Source: Takakia lepidozioides
Lineage: Eukaryota > Streptophyta > Takakiopsida > Takakiales > Takakiaceae
Reading direction: 5' to 3'
DNA: 60,000 nt
Assembly (NCBI GenBank): GCA_030704615.1
Contig: CM060731.1
Location: 61,858,756 to 61,918,755 of the forward strand
The first letter of the stretch is position 1; each line of letters starts with the position of its first letter. Shown here piece by piece: positions 34,816-45,549 of this stretch. Below the pieces are notes generated by a model. That model was not told where the DNA came from. It made no database searches and saw only the letters and a program-made list of their open reading frames with translations. Both the position numbers and the translations under genes were made by a program.

Positions 34816-35847
34816 TGTGTAAAATATATCCGTCGTGGTTTGGACGATGCAGAAAAACTGCTCCATTGAGGAAATAAATATATACATTCATTGTTGTCTC
34901 AATTCACATTCTGAATGTATGTAATATTTTCTGAGATGAAGGCCTACATACACTCATACTATCCCCACCTATGCAAGTTCGTCAAAAGAAGTCGTACAAT
35001 AGCCGAACAATACAGTTCAATAGACAACCACCCCACGTCCTCACTTGAGCAGACTACTTGGTGCTACTATTAACTACTGTTAGCAGACTACAGTAGTCTC
35101 TGTCTATTTGACCAGTCTGCCGCACAGTCTGCTGGCCGCTGAGCAGTCTGCCGGCTAGTCTGTTACACGCTGAGAAGTCTGTCGCACAGTCTGCTGGCCG
35201 CTCATCAGTCTGCTCGGCAGAGTGGGTGGCACTTTGATGCATAGTGTATATGTGTGCAGTTGGGCTCCGTGTCTGGGCGAGTACGCTCCGTGGGAGCAGT
35301 TCGGTGGATAGTGCAGAAGACCATCCAGTCTGTCCATACTGTAAGTTTGTTGGTCTCTGCAGACTATGCAGTGTATTGGGCCAAGACTGCTTTTTGTGTT
35401 TGAAATAGCCGAAAACCATCAGCAGACTTGGCAGTGTTATTCTGTACTTGTGCAGTCTGTTTGGCAATTTCCGCGGTCTGTTGAGCAGAATGCCCAGTCT
35501 TCCGCAACTGGACGGTGGGGCACTCTGAGCTTTGATGGATTATCATATTTTCCTTTTGCAGTCTTTTGATAGGGAACACTCACTCACTTGGACTCAAAGA
35601 GTGTGAGCTCTGCCTATGACCAGAAATGTTTAGAACTGGAAAGCAACATGATTGTGTAGCAGAAGTCAGAAACCTTTGTGTGTAGGAATCACTAGTTTGA
35701 TAATTTCACTGTCCTGCATGTATGTAAGATTCAAAAACTCAAATCTGCACATGAGATGAATGCAGCCATCTATGGCATGCACATTTATTATGTGTATCTG
35801 TCTTGGATGCATATGATGGCATAACATTGTTTTGTTGTGTGAGTAGT
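34816..35847. other. Native outer MULE spacer between its two convergent genes
   Basis: No gene is seen. 35040-35540 is dense in CAGCAGAC / GTCTGCTG-type octamers. The rest is AT-rich and presumably holds the two convergent 3' untranslated regions. Confidence 0.5.
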
Positions 35848-36105
35848 CTACTTGGGTCCCGCCCAACGGTATGAAACCTTAACAATTCTAGAGTATATTT
35901 TCGTTGCAGATGTTGGGGCATACACCCTATTGCGCGTTCTCCGCAAGACTCTAGGTCGGGTTTTCCATGCTTCGACGAAATCCCTCTTCCTTTTCAGAGA
36001 GAAATTATTATTGTCGTCAACAGGTTGGAAAGGTTTTGCTGCACAAGGATGTAGCATCCCAGCAGCACTTTTGGCCAGGATATCAATAAGCTGCCCTCTA
36101 CAGAT
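35848..36105 (-). pseudogene. Outer MULE transposase, C-terminal fragment
   Basis: The minus-strand frame runs from the insertion border (ICRGQLIDILAK) through KRKRDFVEAWKTRPRVLRR to a stop at 35848. It is in phase with the transposase frame that ends at 55303 on the other side of the 19.2-kb insert, sharing the codon ATC (GAT on the plus strand) that was duplicated. It is the basic C-terminal tail of the transposase. Confidence 0.85.
36103..36105 (+). repeat. 3-bp target duplication GAT of the 19.2-kb element
   Basis: GAT precedes the left TIR here and follows the right TIR at 55303-55305. Deleting the insert plus one copy restores an open transposase frame, which is independent support for the border. 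Confidence 0.85.
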
Positions 36106-36156
36106 TAACCCTATTTTAATTAATTCTGGACTTTTGGCTTAAATCCGGACCAAACT
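36106..36156 (+). repeat. Left TIR of the 19.2-kb element
   Basis: About 31 bases match the right end with three differences. The CCGGACCAAAC block matches after an 8-base spacer that the right end lacks. An AT-rich subterminal region follows. Confidence 0.85.
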
Positions 36157-36639
36157 TAATATGTATTTGAATTAAAATTAATTCAAATGTTAATAATATC
36201 TTGGATAGTAATGTGTGATTGAACTTTGTGAAATTACAAGTGATGTCATACTTGCTTCAAAATGTAACATATAATATGTTCATTTGACATTGAAGTGCTT
36301 GTGAAGTTGCAGTGTAATTGAACAATTCATTGAACGTCGATTGAGAAGTCGAATGATGTAATATTACATTATGTTACAATCACGATAAACAAATGTGTCG
36401 AATCGAACATGGGATAGACTCATAGTACTCTACCATACTTGATATAAGTTGATAGTATTTTTGATTGAATATTCATATTGACAAGCACAATATTCATAGA
36501 CAATGCCATTGGAATGATGTTTTGGGTGTGAGAAGGGCAGTAAAATATTAAAATAGCTTGAAACATTAGGAAGATGACCTACTAGGGCAGTAAAATAAGG
36601 TTTGGGGTGTAACTAGAATATTAAGTGCAATAAGGTCCA

Positions 36640-37560
36640 AGTTTGTGGTGACTCGGAGAAGGGTTTAGGGTTTTAAAGGGTTTAGGATAGAAAGAGAGAA
36701 ACAAATATGGACGACTCTAAACCTCTGTAGAATGTAAAAATGTAAGGGGAATTTGATATCCATGTAATCATTCTATCATACGTTATCCAACTTGAAAATT
36801 AAATAAAACATTAAGAGAATGATACAAATTTTACAAGAGGTAACATGGTAGTACAATAAGGTTTGGAGTTTATTATAAGTAGGGTACTACAACTAAGGTT
36901 TTTGGTATATGGTAAAAGTAATGGTTTAGGGTGCTAAAGGTCACGCTTAAGCTTGGGGTAAGGATTATTAAGGGAAGGGTAAAGGGAAGGGTAAGGGTTT
37001 AGGGCTTGGATTTAGGGTAGAAATGGACAAACAAATATGGAAGACTCACACATGGTAGTACAATAACTTGGTTTGGAGTGTAAGTAGGGTAGTACACTAA
37101 CCTGGTTTTTGGTATATGGTAAGAGTACTAATGGTTTAGGGTAGTAAGTGTCAGGCTTAAGCTTAGGGTAAGGATTAAGGCCAGGGTAAAGGAATGGGTA
37201 AGGATTTAGGGTTTGGATTTAGGGTAGTTCAAAGGGACAAACAAATATAGAAGACTCACACATGGTAGTACAATAACTTGGTTTGAAGTGTAAGTAGGAT
37301 AGTACACTAACCTGGTTTTTGGTATATGGTAAGAGTAATGGTTTAAGGTAGTAAGTATCAGGCTTAATCTTAGGGTAAGGATTAAGGCCAGGGTAAGGGT
37401 TTAGGGTTTGGATTTATGGGAGTACACAAAGGTTTTTGGTATATGATAAGAGTAATGGTTTAGGGTACTAAGTGTCGGGCTTAAGCCTATGGAAGGGTTA
37501 AGGAAGGGTAAAACGAAGGGTAAGGATTTAGAGGTAATGATAAAGGTATAAATGGACAAA
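36640..37560. repeat. Tandem repeats with interstitial TTTAGGG motifs
   Basis: A unit of about 210 bp (GACAAACAAATAT start at 37026 and 37236, with a longer or partial unit to 37555) contains GGTTTAGGG, AAGGGTAAGG and ACATGGTAGTACAATAA. The plant telomere motif TTTAGGG occurs repeatedly but never as a pure array. No coding capacity. Confidence 0.75.
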
Positions 37561-37949
37561 CAAATATGGAAGACTCGCACTCTCTAGAATGAGACATTGC
37601 AAAAAAACATTTAGACCGGATTGGAAAAGAAAGAATCCAGGGGTTGTGCCAGCATTTTTTTTTTTTGGTGCATTGTCTGTTTTGTAAGCCAGAATCCCCC
37701 ATGTCACGAATATATGTAGATGAACAGAATGTACAGCAGTGCAGATTCCAACACGGCAGAAAGAAAATAGATGAACGTCCACTGCCCACTCGAGGTTCAG
37801 TGCGACAGAAAAAGAAGACAAGAAAGATCACCCAATGCAAACACGAAGGGAAAGAAGCGTAAAGAATGTTTTATATCTTAAAATAAAAGACCGGAAATGA
37901 CCTCAACATTTAGTCCAGAGATGGAAAGTGGTTCGCAAGAAGGAAACCT

Positions 37950-40900
37950 TCAGGTATCTGGCTGAAGGTTAGCAACCTCCAAATTCGCGCGCGCCTTCAC
38001 TGCTTCCACCGTTGTAATTCTCTTGGTGCTATTTCTTGTCGTATTTTTTCGTGGCGGCATTGTCCACACGACATTGTTCATGTGGATCCATTGAGCAGGA
38101 TCTGACGGGTTGTACTCCCAAACTTTTGACCAACAGTCCCTGTAGCTCTCAAAGTCTGAGGGGTTACCTCCTTTCTTCGGTCTCCACCACTTCACCTTCA
38201 CTTTCTTAAAATTAGGATCTTCCCTTTCTCGGATGACATCTGAAATTGCCATTCCCATCCAGACCGGGCACGTTGTTGGGTCATGAGGGCGAACGAGCAC
38301 AAAAAACCCTTGCTCAATATCCTTGAACGGATTCAAGGGTATCCTTGGACGCTCACACCTAGGGCCACAGTAAGGTTCTGGAACTTCATCCTCATCTTCC
38401 ATATCTTCCAGTATCTGTGGCTGGATGCCATCCCTCCGATGGTTTGAGGACCAATTTGTTTTCGGCCAAAATCCCTCAAGAAGCTGAATACGATCCGGAA
38501 TGTCCTGCATTGGCTTATCAAGTTCGGCGAGAATATTTCCCCAGTATTGGTCATATTGTTCCATCACACCCCGGTAATGATCGTCAAGCAACATTCCTTT
38601 GGTCCAAAAATCTCTGTATTTCTTAATACCATTTTTTTATGAATGACTGTTTTTCTGAGGAGTCGTCCCCGACTTCCCATATCGGTCTTCTTGGAACGAC
38701 ATCTGGGTCTCCTTCAGGGAGATTTGGAGTCCCATCAGGATTGGACTTCCACATCTTAACGCTGGAGTTTGTAGGAAGCCACTCCGAATCAGTAGCTGAC
38801 TTCTTGTACTTCATAACGGGCCAGCCATCCGCATCCTTAAAAAATCAAAAGACGTGCATCTCTGAGATCCCGACCAAAGCCTCATTTACATCATGAATAC
38901 AACCCTTAACAAACTTCTTGAAGTCGGGAACCTCCTGTATGATTTGAGGAATGAATTGCATATCTTGGGAGATCATGAATGACCTCATCAAATCCGGAAG
39001 AATGTAGGTGTTGCGTTCCTTTAGATTCTTCAAAAGATAGCTGAAGAATCCGTCAATATCCTCATGGGTGAGCCCGACCATGAGAAAACCAAGCTGGATC
39101 TCTTCAAAGACATCTATGGCAGTGAGGAGGGATAGGAAAGCAAACATCCATCTGTTTTTATTGTCCTTGGATGAGTTGTCCATCTGCAAATAAAATCGTC
39201 TAGGAAGTGGTCGAGCACCACGTTTATCGTGCGGCCTGCAGGGTTTCAGAGCCTCCAAACATCTCGATTTACCTCTCATGAGCGTTTCAAAAAAATCATT
39301 TTGAGTGTCGAAAATGTTCTTGGATTCCCGGCATGTCGGCTTTTCCAGTTGGCGCAGGCACCGAGCCAGTGACCCAATTGTAAAGTTTGAATTATCTTTC
39401 CAGAACTCAAGGGAAAATTGAGCGTAAGCTCCATCTCCGTGTCCGTGTGTAACCATTCCTGTCAATGAGACAGACAACTGACCCAATCCCGAGACCATCT
39501 TGTTTGTCGTCTGTAGCCTCGGAATAGCCATTTTCTTATCATGAATAATACATAGGAACTCTTCCGGAACCATAACCGACTCATTCCTCCAGCTATGGTA
39601 TAGCCTTCTGCATGACTCTTGATGCCTCAAGTGCAAATCAAGCGCCCGCTTATGTGCGACCTGTTCGGAACTCCTCTTAATCGACTTCTTGATCAAGTCC
39701 TTGAATATCTCGCATTCTGTGCACTTAGCAAAGGTGCTTCATGTTTTTCGAACCTCCACGTTAGAAAATATTAGATTCCGTATGCAGCTTATAGCTGGCT
39801 ACGAGACTCCTTTCAAACCGAGCAGTCTGTTTGTCTGCACCCCAACTCCCCAACAATGTCAACGTCCACTGGGCAGTGGAGGTTCTACAAAGTGGAAGAA
39901 CAAGAAAGCATGATGGCATCAAAAAGAATAAAATCATCCACAGTATTTTGAAAAACGAAAAGGGACAACGAATAAAAGTCACCTCGTTGGACTCATCTCG
40001 AATTCTCTTCCAGTTCATTTCGGGTGGCAAAATTCTCAAAGTATCCCGACGTCCCTCTTTAATGCAACTTGTTTTGTGAGGCATAAGGTCAGTATTGGCA
40101 TTGATAATGGACATAATGTTCCCCTCTGCCTGGAGTATCCCTGGTCGCGGCCGCTTGACGCCACGATTTTCGTGGAAAGATAACAAACAGCCCTCTTTAC
40201 TGAGCTTTTTGTACTCCATGTACGTTGACCTTCCAATTCCGTGTATTATCCACCATGCTTTCTCACAAACATCAACACCTTCTATCGTAACATACCACCA
40301 CTGCGATGACCCATCCATAATGTGAAGTCGTTTTGAAACATTCAATCCAAGTTCTCTTCTCTCATTGAATGACGAACCCCAAAATGTAGTATGAATTGCC
40401 AAGTCTCCAATCAAAATACTGGCAGCACTGAAGCTTGCAGCAAGGTTTGCTGCTCACCAACCTCGCTTCATCCAAAGTAAGATTTTTCTTGTATTTTTTT
40501 GAGTCCTCCATATTGGATGGATTCTTCTTCCTAGTAAAATGTCTGTATGCTGCTAACAATACGCCTGTACCATAGTCGTCATTCTCCATGTCACTGCATG
40601 ATCGTAGGAAATTTTCGAGATCAACGGAGAGTATCCGGCCATTTTCAAGAAGTCTTGTTTTTATTAACGGCCATTTCACAATCGACATCAGTGAACCGGA
40701 CTCTCCAGAGATTGTTCTGGTGACAGAACCCCAACATTGTCCTCTCCGAGTTTATCATTCAGAATGATCTTATTAGGAATGCATGCCTGAATTCGGCCTT
40801 CGAACAGGGCGTTTCCGTCCTCCCCAAGAAGAAGACACTGCAAGTTTCTCCAACAATCTCTCCCTAGACCTGTAGGCAGATCCCCTTCAGTCTCACCATT

Positions 40901-41434
40901 GGACGGAATATCATTGCTTTCAGTGCTTTGACATTGATAATCACTATCTTCTGTGATGGAATGACATCCTGGGTTTCTCGGGGATGCTGAATCCACAGTT
41001 TCATGCGTGCGAACAAAGGACACGTCCCACACAACTGGAGTCCCAATCGCCTCCTTCAATGTGTCAGCATCCATGTGTCGATAAGGCAGAGGACAGGAGC
41101 CGAATGCGTCATCACAAAAGATCAGGGTAACTGAAATGGTGGATGAACACAAGTGGTGTCCGTGGCAAGTTCCATCCCCAGAAACATTCAAGCAATCTCC
41201 TGAGGCAACAACTGAAGGAGATCCAGGAAGCAACAGAAACACCCTTCGGCCTACTTGGAACCCCATGAAGTTAGTAACCTCCACTGGGCAGTGGAGGTTC
41301 AGTAAAATCCTATTGCAGGACTGAAGATTAACTGAAGGAAAGAACGTCGTGCCACCGAAAGGAGAAACTTTAAGTATAACTTTTTCGACGGTTTTGAATG
41401 CGAAAAACAATATGGATTGAAAAAGTAAAGTCAA
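37950..41434 (-). CDS. DUF7869-like protein, candidate transposase of the 19.2-kb element
   Basis: Reading from 41434 down: a Ser/Pro/Asp-rich N-terminal region; a segment with WWYVTIEGVDVCEKAWWIIHG (40290-40230) and an H-x-N-x-G block (SFHENRGVKRPRP); a CTEC pair near 39720; then a conserved core (39696-38845) with CIIHDKKMAIPR, RFYLQMDNSSKDNKNRW and LMVGLTHEDIDGFFS. These three blocks match what I remember of the DUF7869 family. Acidic residues in each (D in HDKK, D in QMDN, D in EDID) could form an RNase H-like triad. The C-terminal part (38814-37950) is basic, with a VRPHDPTTCPVWMG segment and a KKVKVKWWRPKKGG stretch. Frames change near 40688, 40440 and 38600, probably small introns or decay. 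The role as transposase is inference. Confidence 0.6.
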
Positions 41435-44400
41435 TGTTTGGATCTATACTGGGACTGATGAAACACAATTGGAATTAAATTGGAGTATGAGGGCGGAGTA
41501 TAGACTACATCTATCTGAATTGTCAGATGAAGTCACAAATGCCAACCTCCACTGGACAATGGAGGTTGGATGATATCTGTTGATGAAATCAACCACATGG
41601 ATGAACAATGGATAATGAAGAAGCCCTTTGTAGATGAAAAATTGATTCTATGGATGGATGAATATTAATGCCCAGTGGAGGTTTGGGAGTAACTTTAGAC
41701 AAACAAAAGGAAGTTTAGCTGGTGCACATGGAGAGTACACAAAAAAATGAGTATCATACTATCCTACGTGAGAAATGTGCAGTTGACACCGGAGACTAAG
41801 GAAGCAGGGAGAGACTCAGAGGCTGCTTCAGAAGTACCCTATGGGCAGAGTGGTGCAGGACAGGCAAAGAGGTACACGTTGTCCAGAGAGGTGCGTGAGA
41901 GAAAAGAAGCAAGTGAGAGGTTCAAAGTGGGAAGTTGGTGTTGTGTGGAGTCAGACGTTATATAGAGGTGACATGTAACTTTCATCTTTGAATCGCTCCA
42001 ATGGCAGTGTGGTATGCTTTCTCTCCCGAATCGATTGTGGCCACCGTGGATTAAGGCGGAATCGAACGGCTTATTTCATTCGCGAAATCACGGCTTCATT
42101 GAAAGTGTGCACAATTTTCCATTTATTGACAGCAGCCATTGTCACATTAATTATGGAACAAACGATAACGGCCGCGATCAGACTGAATTCTATCGTACTT
42201 GTACGTTAGTAGGACTACAAGTCTGGCATCATAATCGTGCGGCTCTGACAGCAGACTCTGGAATAAACGTGAATGATGTCGATTCTAACAAGTGGCCTAG
42301 AGAAATGAAGTTAGGCGGCTAATCGCTACCACTTATTCTGGACTGCACATTAACAATCGATCATTATAATTAGCTGGGAGGAATCCGGAGGTGAACCATA
42401 AAGCACTTTGAGATTGTTCTGTTTATATTTATCGTGCTGTTACAGTGAATAAAACACTTGGGCAGGGCGGGGCATTTCATGCCGGCGCATAGCATTGGAC
42501 AGCGAGGGCGGTGCATTACAGGTGTGCGGAATGCTCTGCCGTGCATTGCTTGCTTGCACATGTTTAATGTAGGGATGGACCCCTCGTGTCGGGTATCCCT
42601 CGATAAATGGGCAGTCCTATGGTGGCTCTGGACCTTAAATCGAGGAATGCCCGACACGAGGGGCCATCTACTATCCTTAAAGCCGTATGTCACATGACAC
42701 TTGCGGGTGTTGTCAGGGAATATTGACGCCAGGCGGCTAACAGTCGAAAGTAATTGTGGACGGCTCATAATGAGACAATGATTATAGAATGTGACGAATC
42801 CGTAGGTACAACGTTGTGTCCTCTGGCAGATTGAGTTCAAAACGACTGCCTAGGCGTGTCACGTGGGTGGTCACATGTGCGTTTGGGGCGTGGGTTAAGG
42901 TTTGTTGGCATCGAATCTATTTTAAGATTTTTGTAAGCGTGAGGGTTGCAGAGTCTGACCAATGGCGTCATTACAATCATTTCGTCCTTTTTTCATTCGT
43001 CTGTCCAGTCATCTGTCCAAACGTGTGTGCATTTGTGGAACAAAAGTTGAACTGATTTCATCTGTGTGGATGGACAGTATTAATGTTAGTTTGCGTGGAT
43101 GGGGTAGAACATCCATTTGGGCCGCGCGACCGTTCGATTTCGGATGGAGGCGATGGTTCAAATCATCCTTGAAGGTCGCTTATAAGGGGTGCGCTCTTTG
43201 AGCCCGGCCTTTGGGCTTCCCATTTTCTACGCGTAAGCGCTGCGCGAGTGAGAGCTTAACAGTTGAGAGAGGAGAGCGTGAAAGAGAAGAGTTTTGGAGC
43301 TCATTTTGCAGCGACTGAATACTGGAGCGTGGAGAGAAAGAGAGCAGACTTGGCCGAGTGCAGAGAGAGGAGAGGGTGAAAGGTGAGAGAGTGAAATAGG
43401 CAAAATTTGAAGAGCGGGGAGGAGAGACCGGACAATGGCGAGTGTAGAGGCGAGAGCACAGTGCAATTACCAACAGGCGGAGGTGCGGGAGAGAGTATCA
43501 AACGAAGGACTATGGTTGCAGGGGCACCAAAATGGCCGGCACAAGCAGGTACAACATTGAAAACTCCCTCTTTTCGTCTTCTGTTTCATGTTTTGTGTTG
43601 GTCTATTCTGAATTCATGTGTTGGCCTGCTCTCGATTCATGTGGCCTGTTCTATATTCAATTCGTTTGGATCCTGCTTTATTCTATGCTGCACTGCACTG
43701 TCTTCAGTGCTTCAGTCCGTGCTTCAGTGCACATTAGGTTTCTGTTTCATTGTTTGCTTCATTGTTTGCTTCATTCTCTGTCAATTCATTTCACTCTTGC
43801 TCCATTCTATGCTTCAGTGCATTCATGCGTCATTGCTTCATTGTTGTTTTTCAATTCACCGATGGTTTGTAGGGTGGTTTTGTGTGGTGATTTTGTGTGC
43901 AATTGGGTTTGAGTGTGCTTATTCTGGTCGATTAGGGTAATGGTTTAGGGTGGCGGGAGATTACCGTGCTAGTTGTATTGCTTATTTGGTTGATTGTGGT
44001 GGTTTTTTTAGGACAGTGGTTTCGGAAATGCCCGGATGTTTATTTCTCAACCGTTTTCTTGATCCCCAAATCCAGCGTTAGTTTGTTCTTGTCAATCAAT
44101 AGTTGATGCATTTCTTCCCATTCAAATTCAATTTTGAATGGAAATTTTTATTTCTTATCCAATTTTGTCGAATTCGGCAATTCTAAAAAACCACGATAGC
44201 CTAGTGTACTTGTATTCTACAGTAGACATAGGCTAACAGTGGGCTTCGTGTAGGCCAGAGTAGACTATTCGTAGACCCATGTCATGCACATGAGGAACCA
44301 TAAACTGGAACCTCCACTGCCCAGTGGAGGTTCGCGTGAATTCTGTATGGGGAAGCTGAATGACATTTTTTCAAAGTAAGGACGAAATCGGATAATTCCG

Positions 44401-44570
44401 GGAAAATTGAAAATCAGTTTGAGACGATGTGGGAACGAGTGATGGAATCATATGTGTAACATTGTAAGTGTGACACATACTTCCAACGAGACTGGGATAC
44501 GATAATTGGAAACTCCACTACCCAGTGGAGGTTTGATATTTCTTTGGGTCAACCAGTTACACACTCTGAA
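41435..44570. other. Noncoding region between divergent genes of the 19.2-kb element
   Basis: Probably contains both promoters. It holds palindrome copies at 41544, 44309 and 44510, a separate 25-bp-arm inverted repeat at 42580-42663, and a purine-rich stretch (43230-43450). No conserved coding signal is seen. Confidence 0.5.
42580..42663. repeat. Inverted repeat with 25-bp arms and 34-base loop
   Basis: Arms 42580-42604 and 42639-42663 (CCCCTCGTGTCGGG...CTCGAT) pair with two mismatches. Unrelated in sequence to the dispersed palindrome. Possible folded RNA or relic of a small element. Confidence 0.75.
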
Positions 44571-44581
44571 TAGTTTTTATG

Positions 44582-45250
44582 TCAGAATGAGAAAGAGGAA
44601 CGAGGTTGGGGAACCGGTGTCTGACGATGAGTACAAGACCGCCAGATTAAATTGGAGCAAGAGACGGTGTTCGATAGATGTGATGGAAGCGGACCATCTA
44701 GATAAAAAAACATGGTGTTTCGGAACCAGATGAAAAATCCAGTTGGGGGTCTATCGAGCCGAACAAAGTGTCTGTCAATGACGAAAATGTGACTGTAGAA
44801 TCCCCGCGGAACGCATCCGAATCTCCGAACAATACACCTGAAGACATCTGTAAGGATTCCCTGGAGGAAGGAAATAGAGAAAGCGTTCATGTAAATAATG
44901 ATGTCAACGGATCTCCTGCCTACTCCCAAGATTATCCGAAATACACCAGACTATTCAGACTATTCCCCGGATACATTGGCGGCGATACGAGTGAACGTTT
45001 TTGGATATCCAGCATCTCCGGGTTACTCGCCAGCATCTCCTGAATCCACAACAGGATCTGAAGGATATTACCCTCCAAATTTCCTCCTGGACACTGCAAC
45101 GAGGGGGGGGAGCCTGGAACTACTAGACGTCTCCTGATCTCCAGGATACTCCCCTACGTCTCCTGATAGTATCACCGGATCCCCAAAATATACACCTCCA
45201 GACTATTCGCCTAATACACTCAGAGAGATAAGAAGGAGCATTTTGTAGTT
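44582..45250 (+). CDS. Segment resembling the RNA polymerase II CTD
   Basis: One frame encodes Ser/Glu/Asn-rich sequence, then TPDYSDYSPDTL, GYPASPGYSPASPES and GYYPP. After a frame break near 45139 (in-phase TGA, one base apparently lost) come PGYSPTSPDS and KYTPPDYSPNTL. YSPTSP is the core of the Pol II CTD heptad YSPTSPS. Spacing is irregular, but Tyr-Ser-Pro recurs with Ser-Pro behind it. Disordered by composition. It may be the N-terminal exon of the following gene. Beyond the frame break I cannot tell intron from decay. Confidence 0.45.
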
Positions 45251-45549
45251 CTTGGGTATAGAATATAGAATCGTCTGAATATAGTGCGAGAAGTTCCTTA
45301 GTATATTTTGAACAAATTATGTTCGAAGATTTCTATTGTAGATTTGTCCTGTTTCAGGATGATGTACTCAATGGCTCCTGAGCCTCATTTTCAAAGTTTT
45401 TTTCTACAACATCTGTAAAATATGGAGGATTTCCCATTTCATTTAGAAAGCCTCGTACATACGAACCTCCACTATCCAGCGGAGGTTCTCATTTCTGGAA
45501 TGATGGATGCTAGTAAGAGAGATCATGTTATTTGATTATCTAATGAATT

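Noticed and set aside
36640-37560. True telomere or chromosome end
   Set aside because: TTTAGGG occurs interspersed in a longer repeat, never as a pure array, and sequence continues on both sides.
43230-43500. Possible protein from the purine-rich GAGAG stretch
   Set aside because: Low-complexity GA-rich DNA gives long frames by composition. More likely untranslated leader or promoter sequence.
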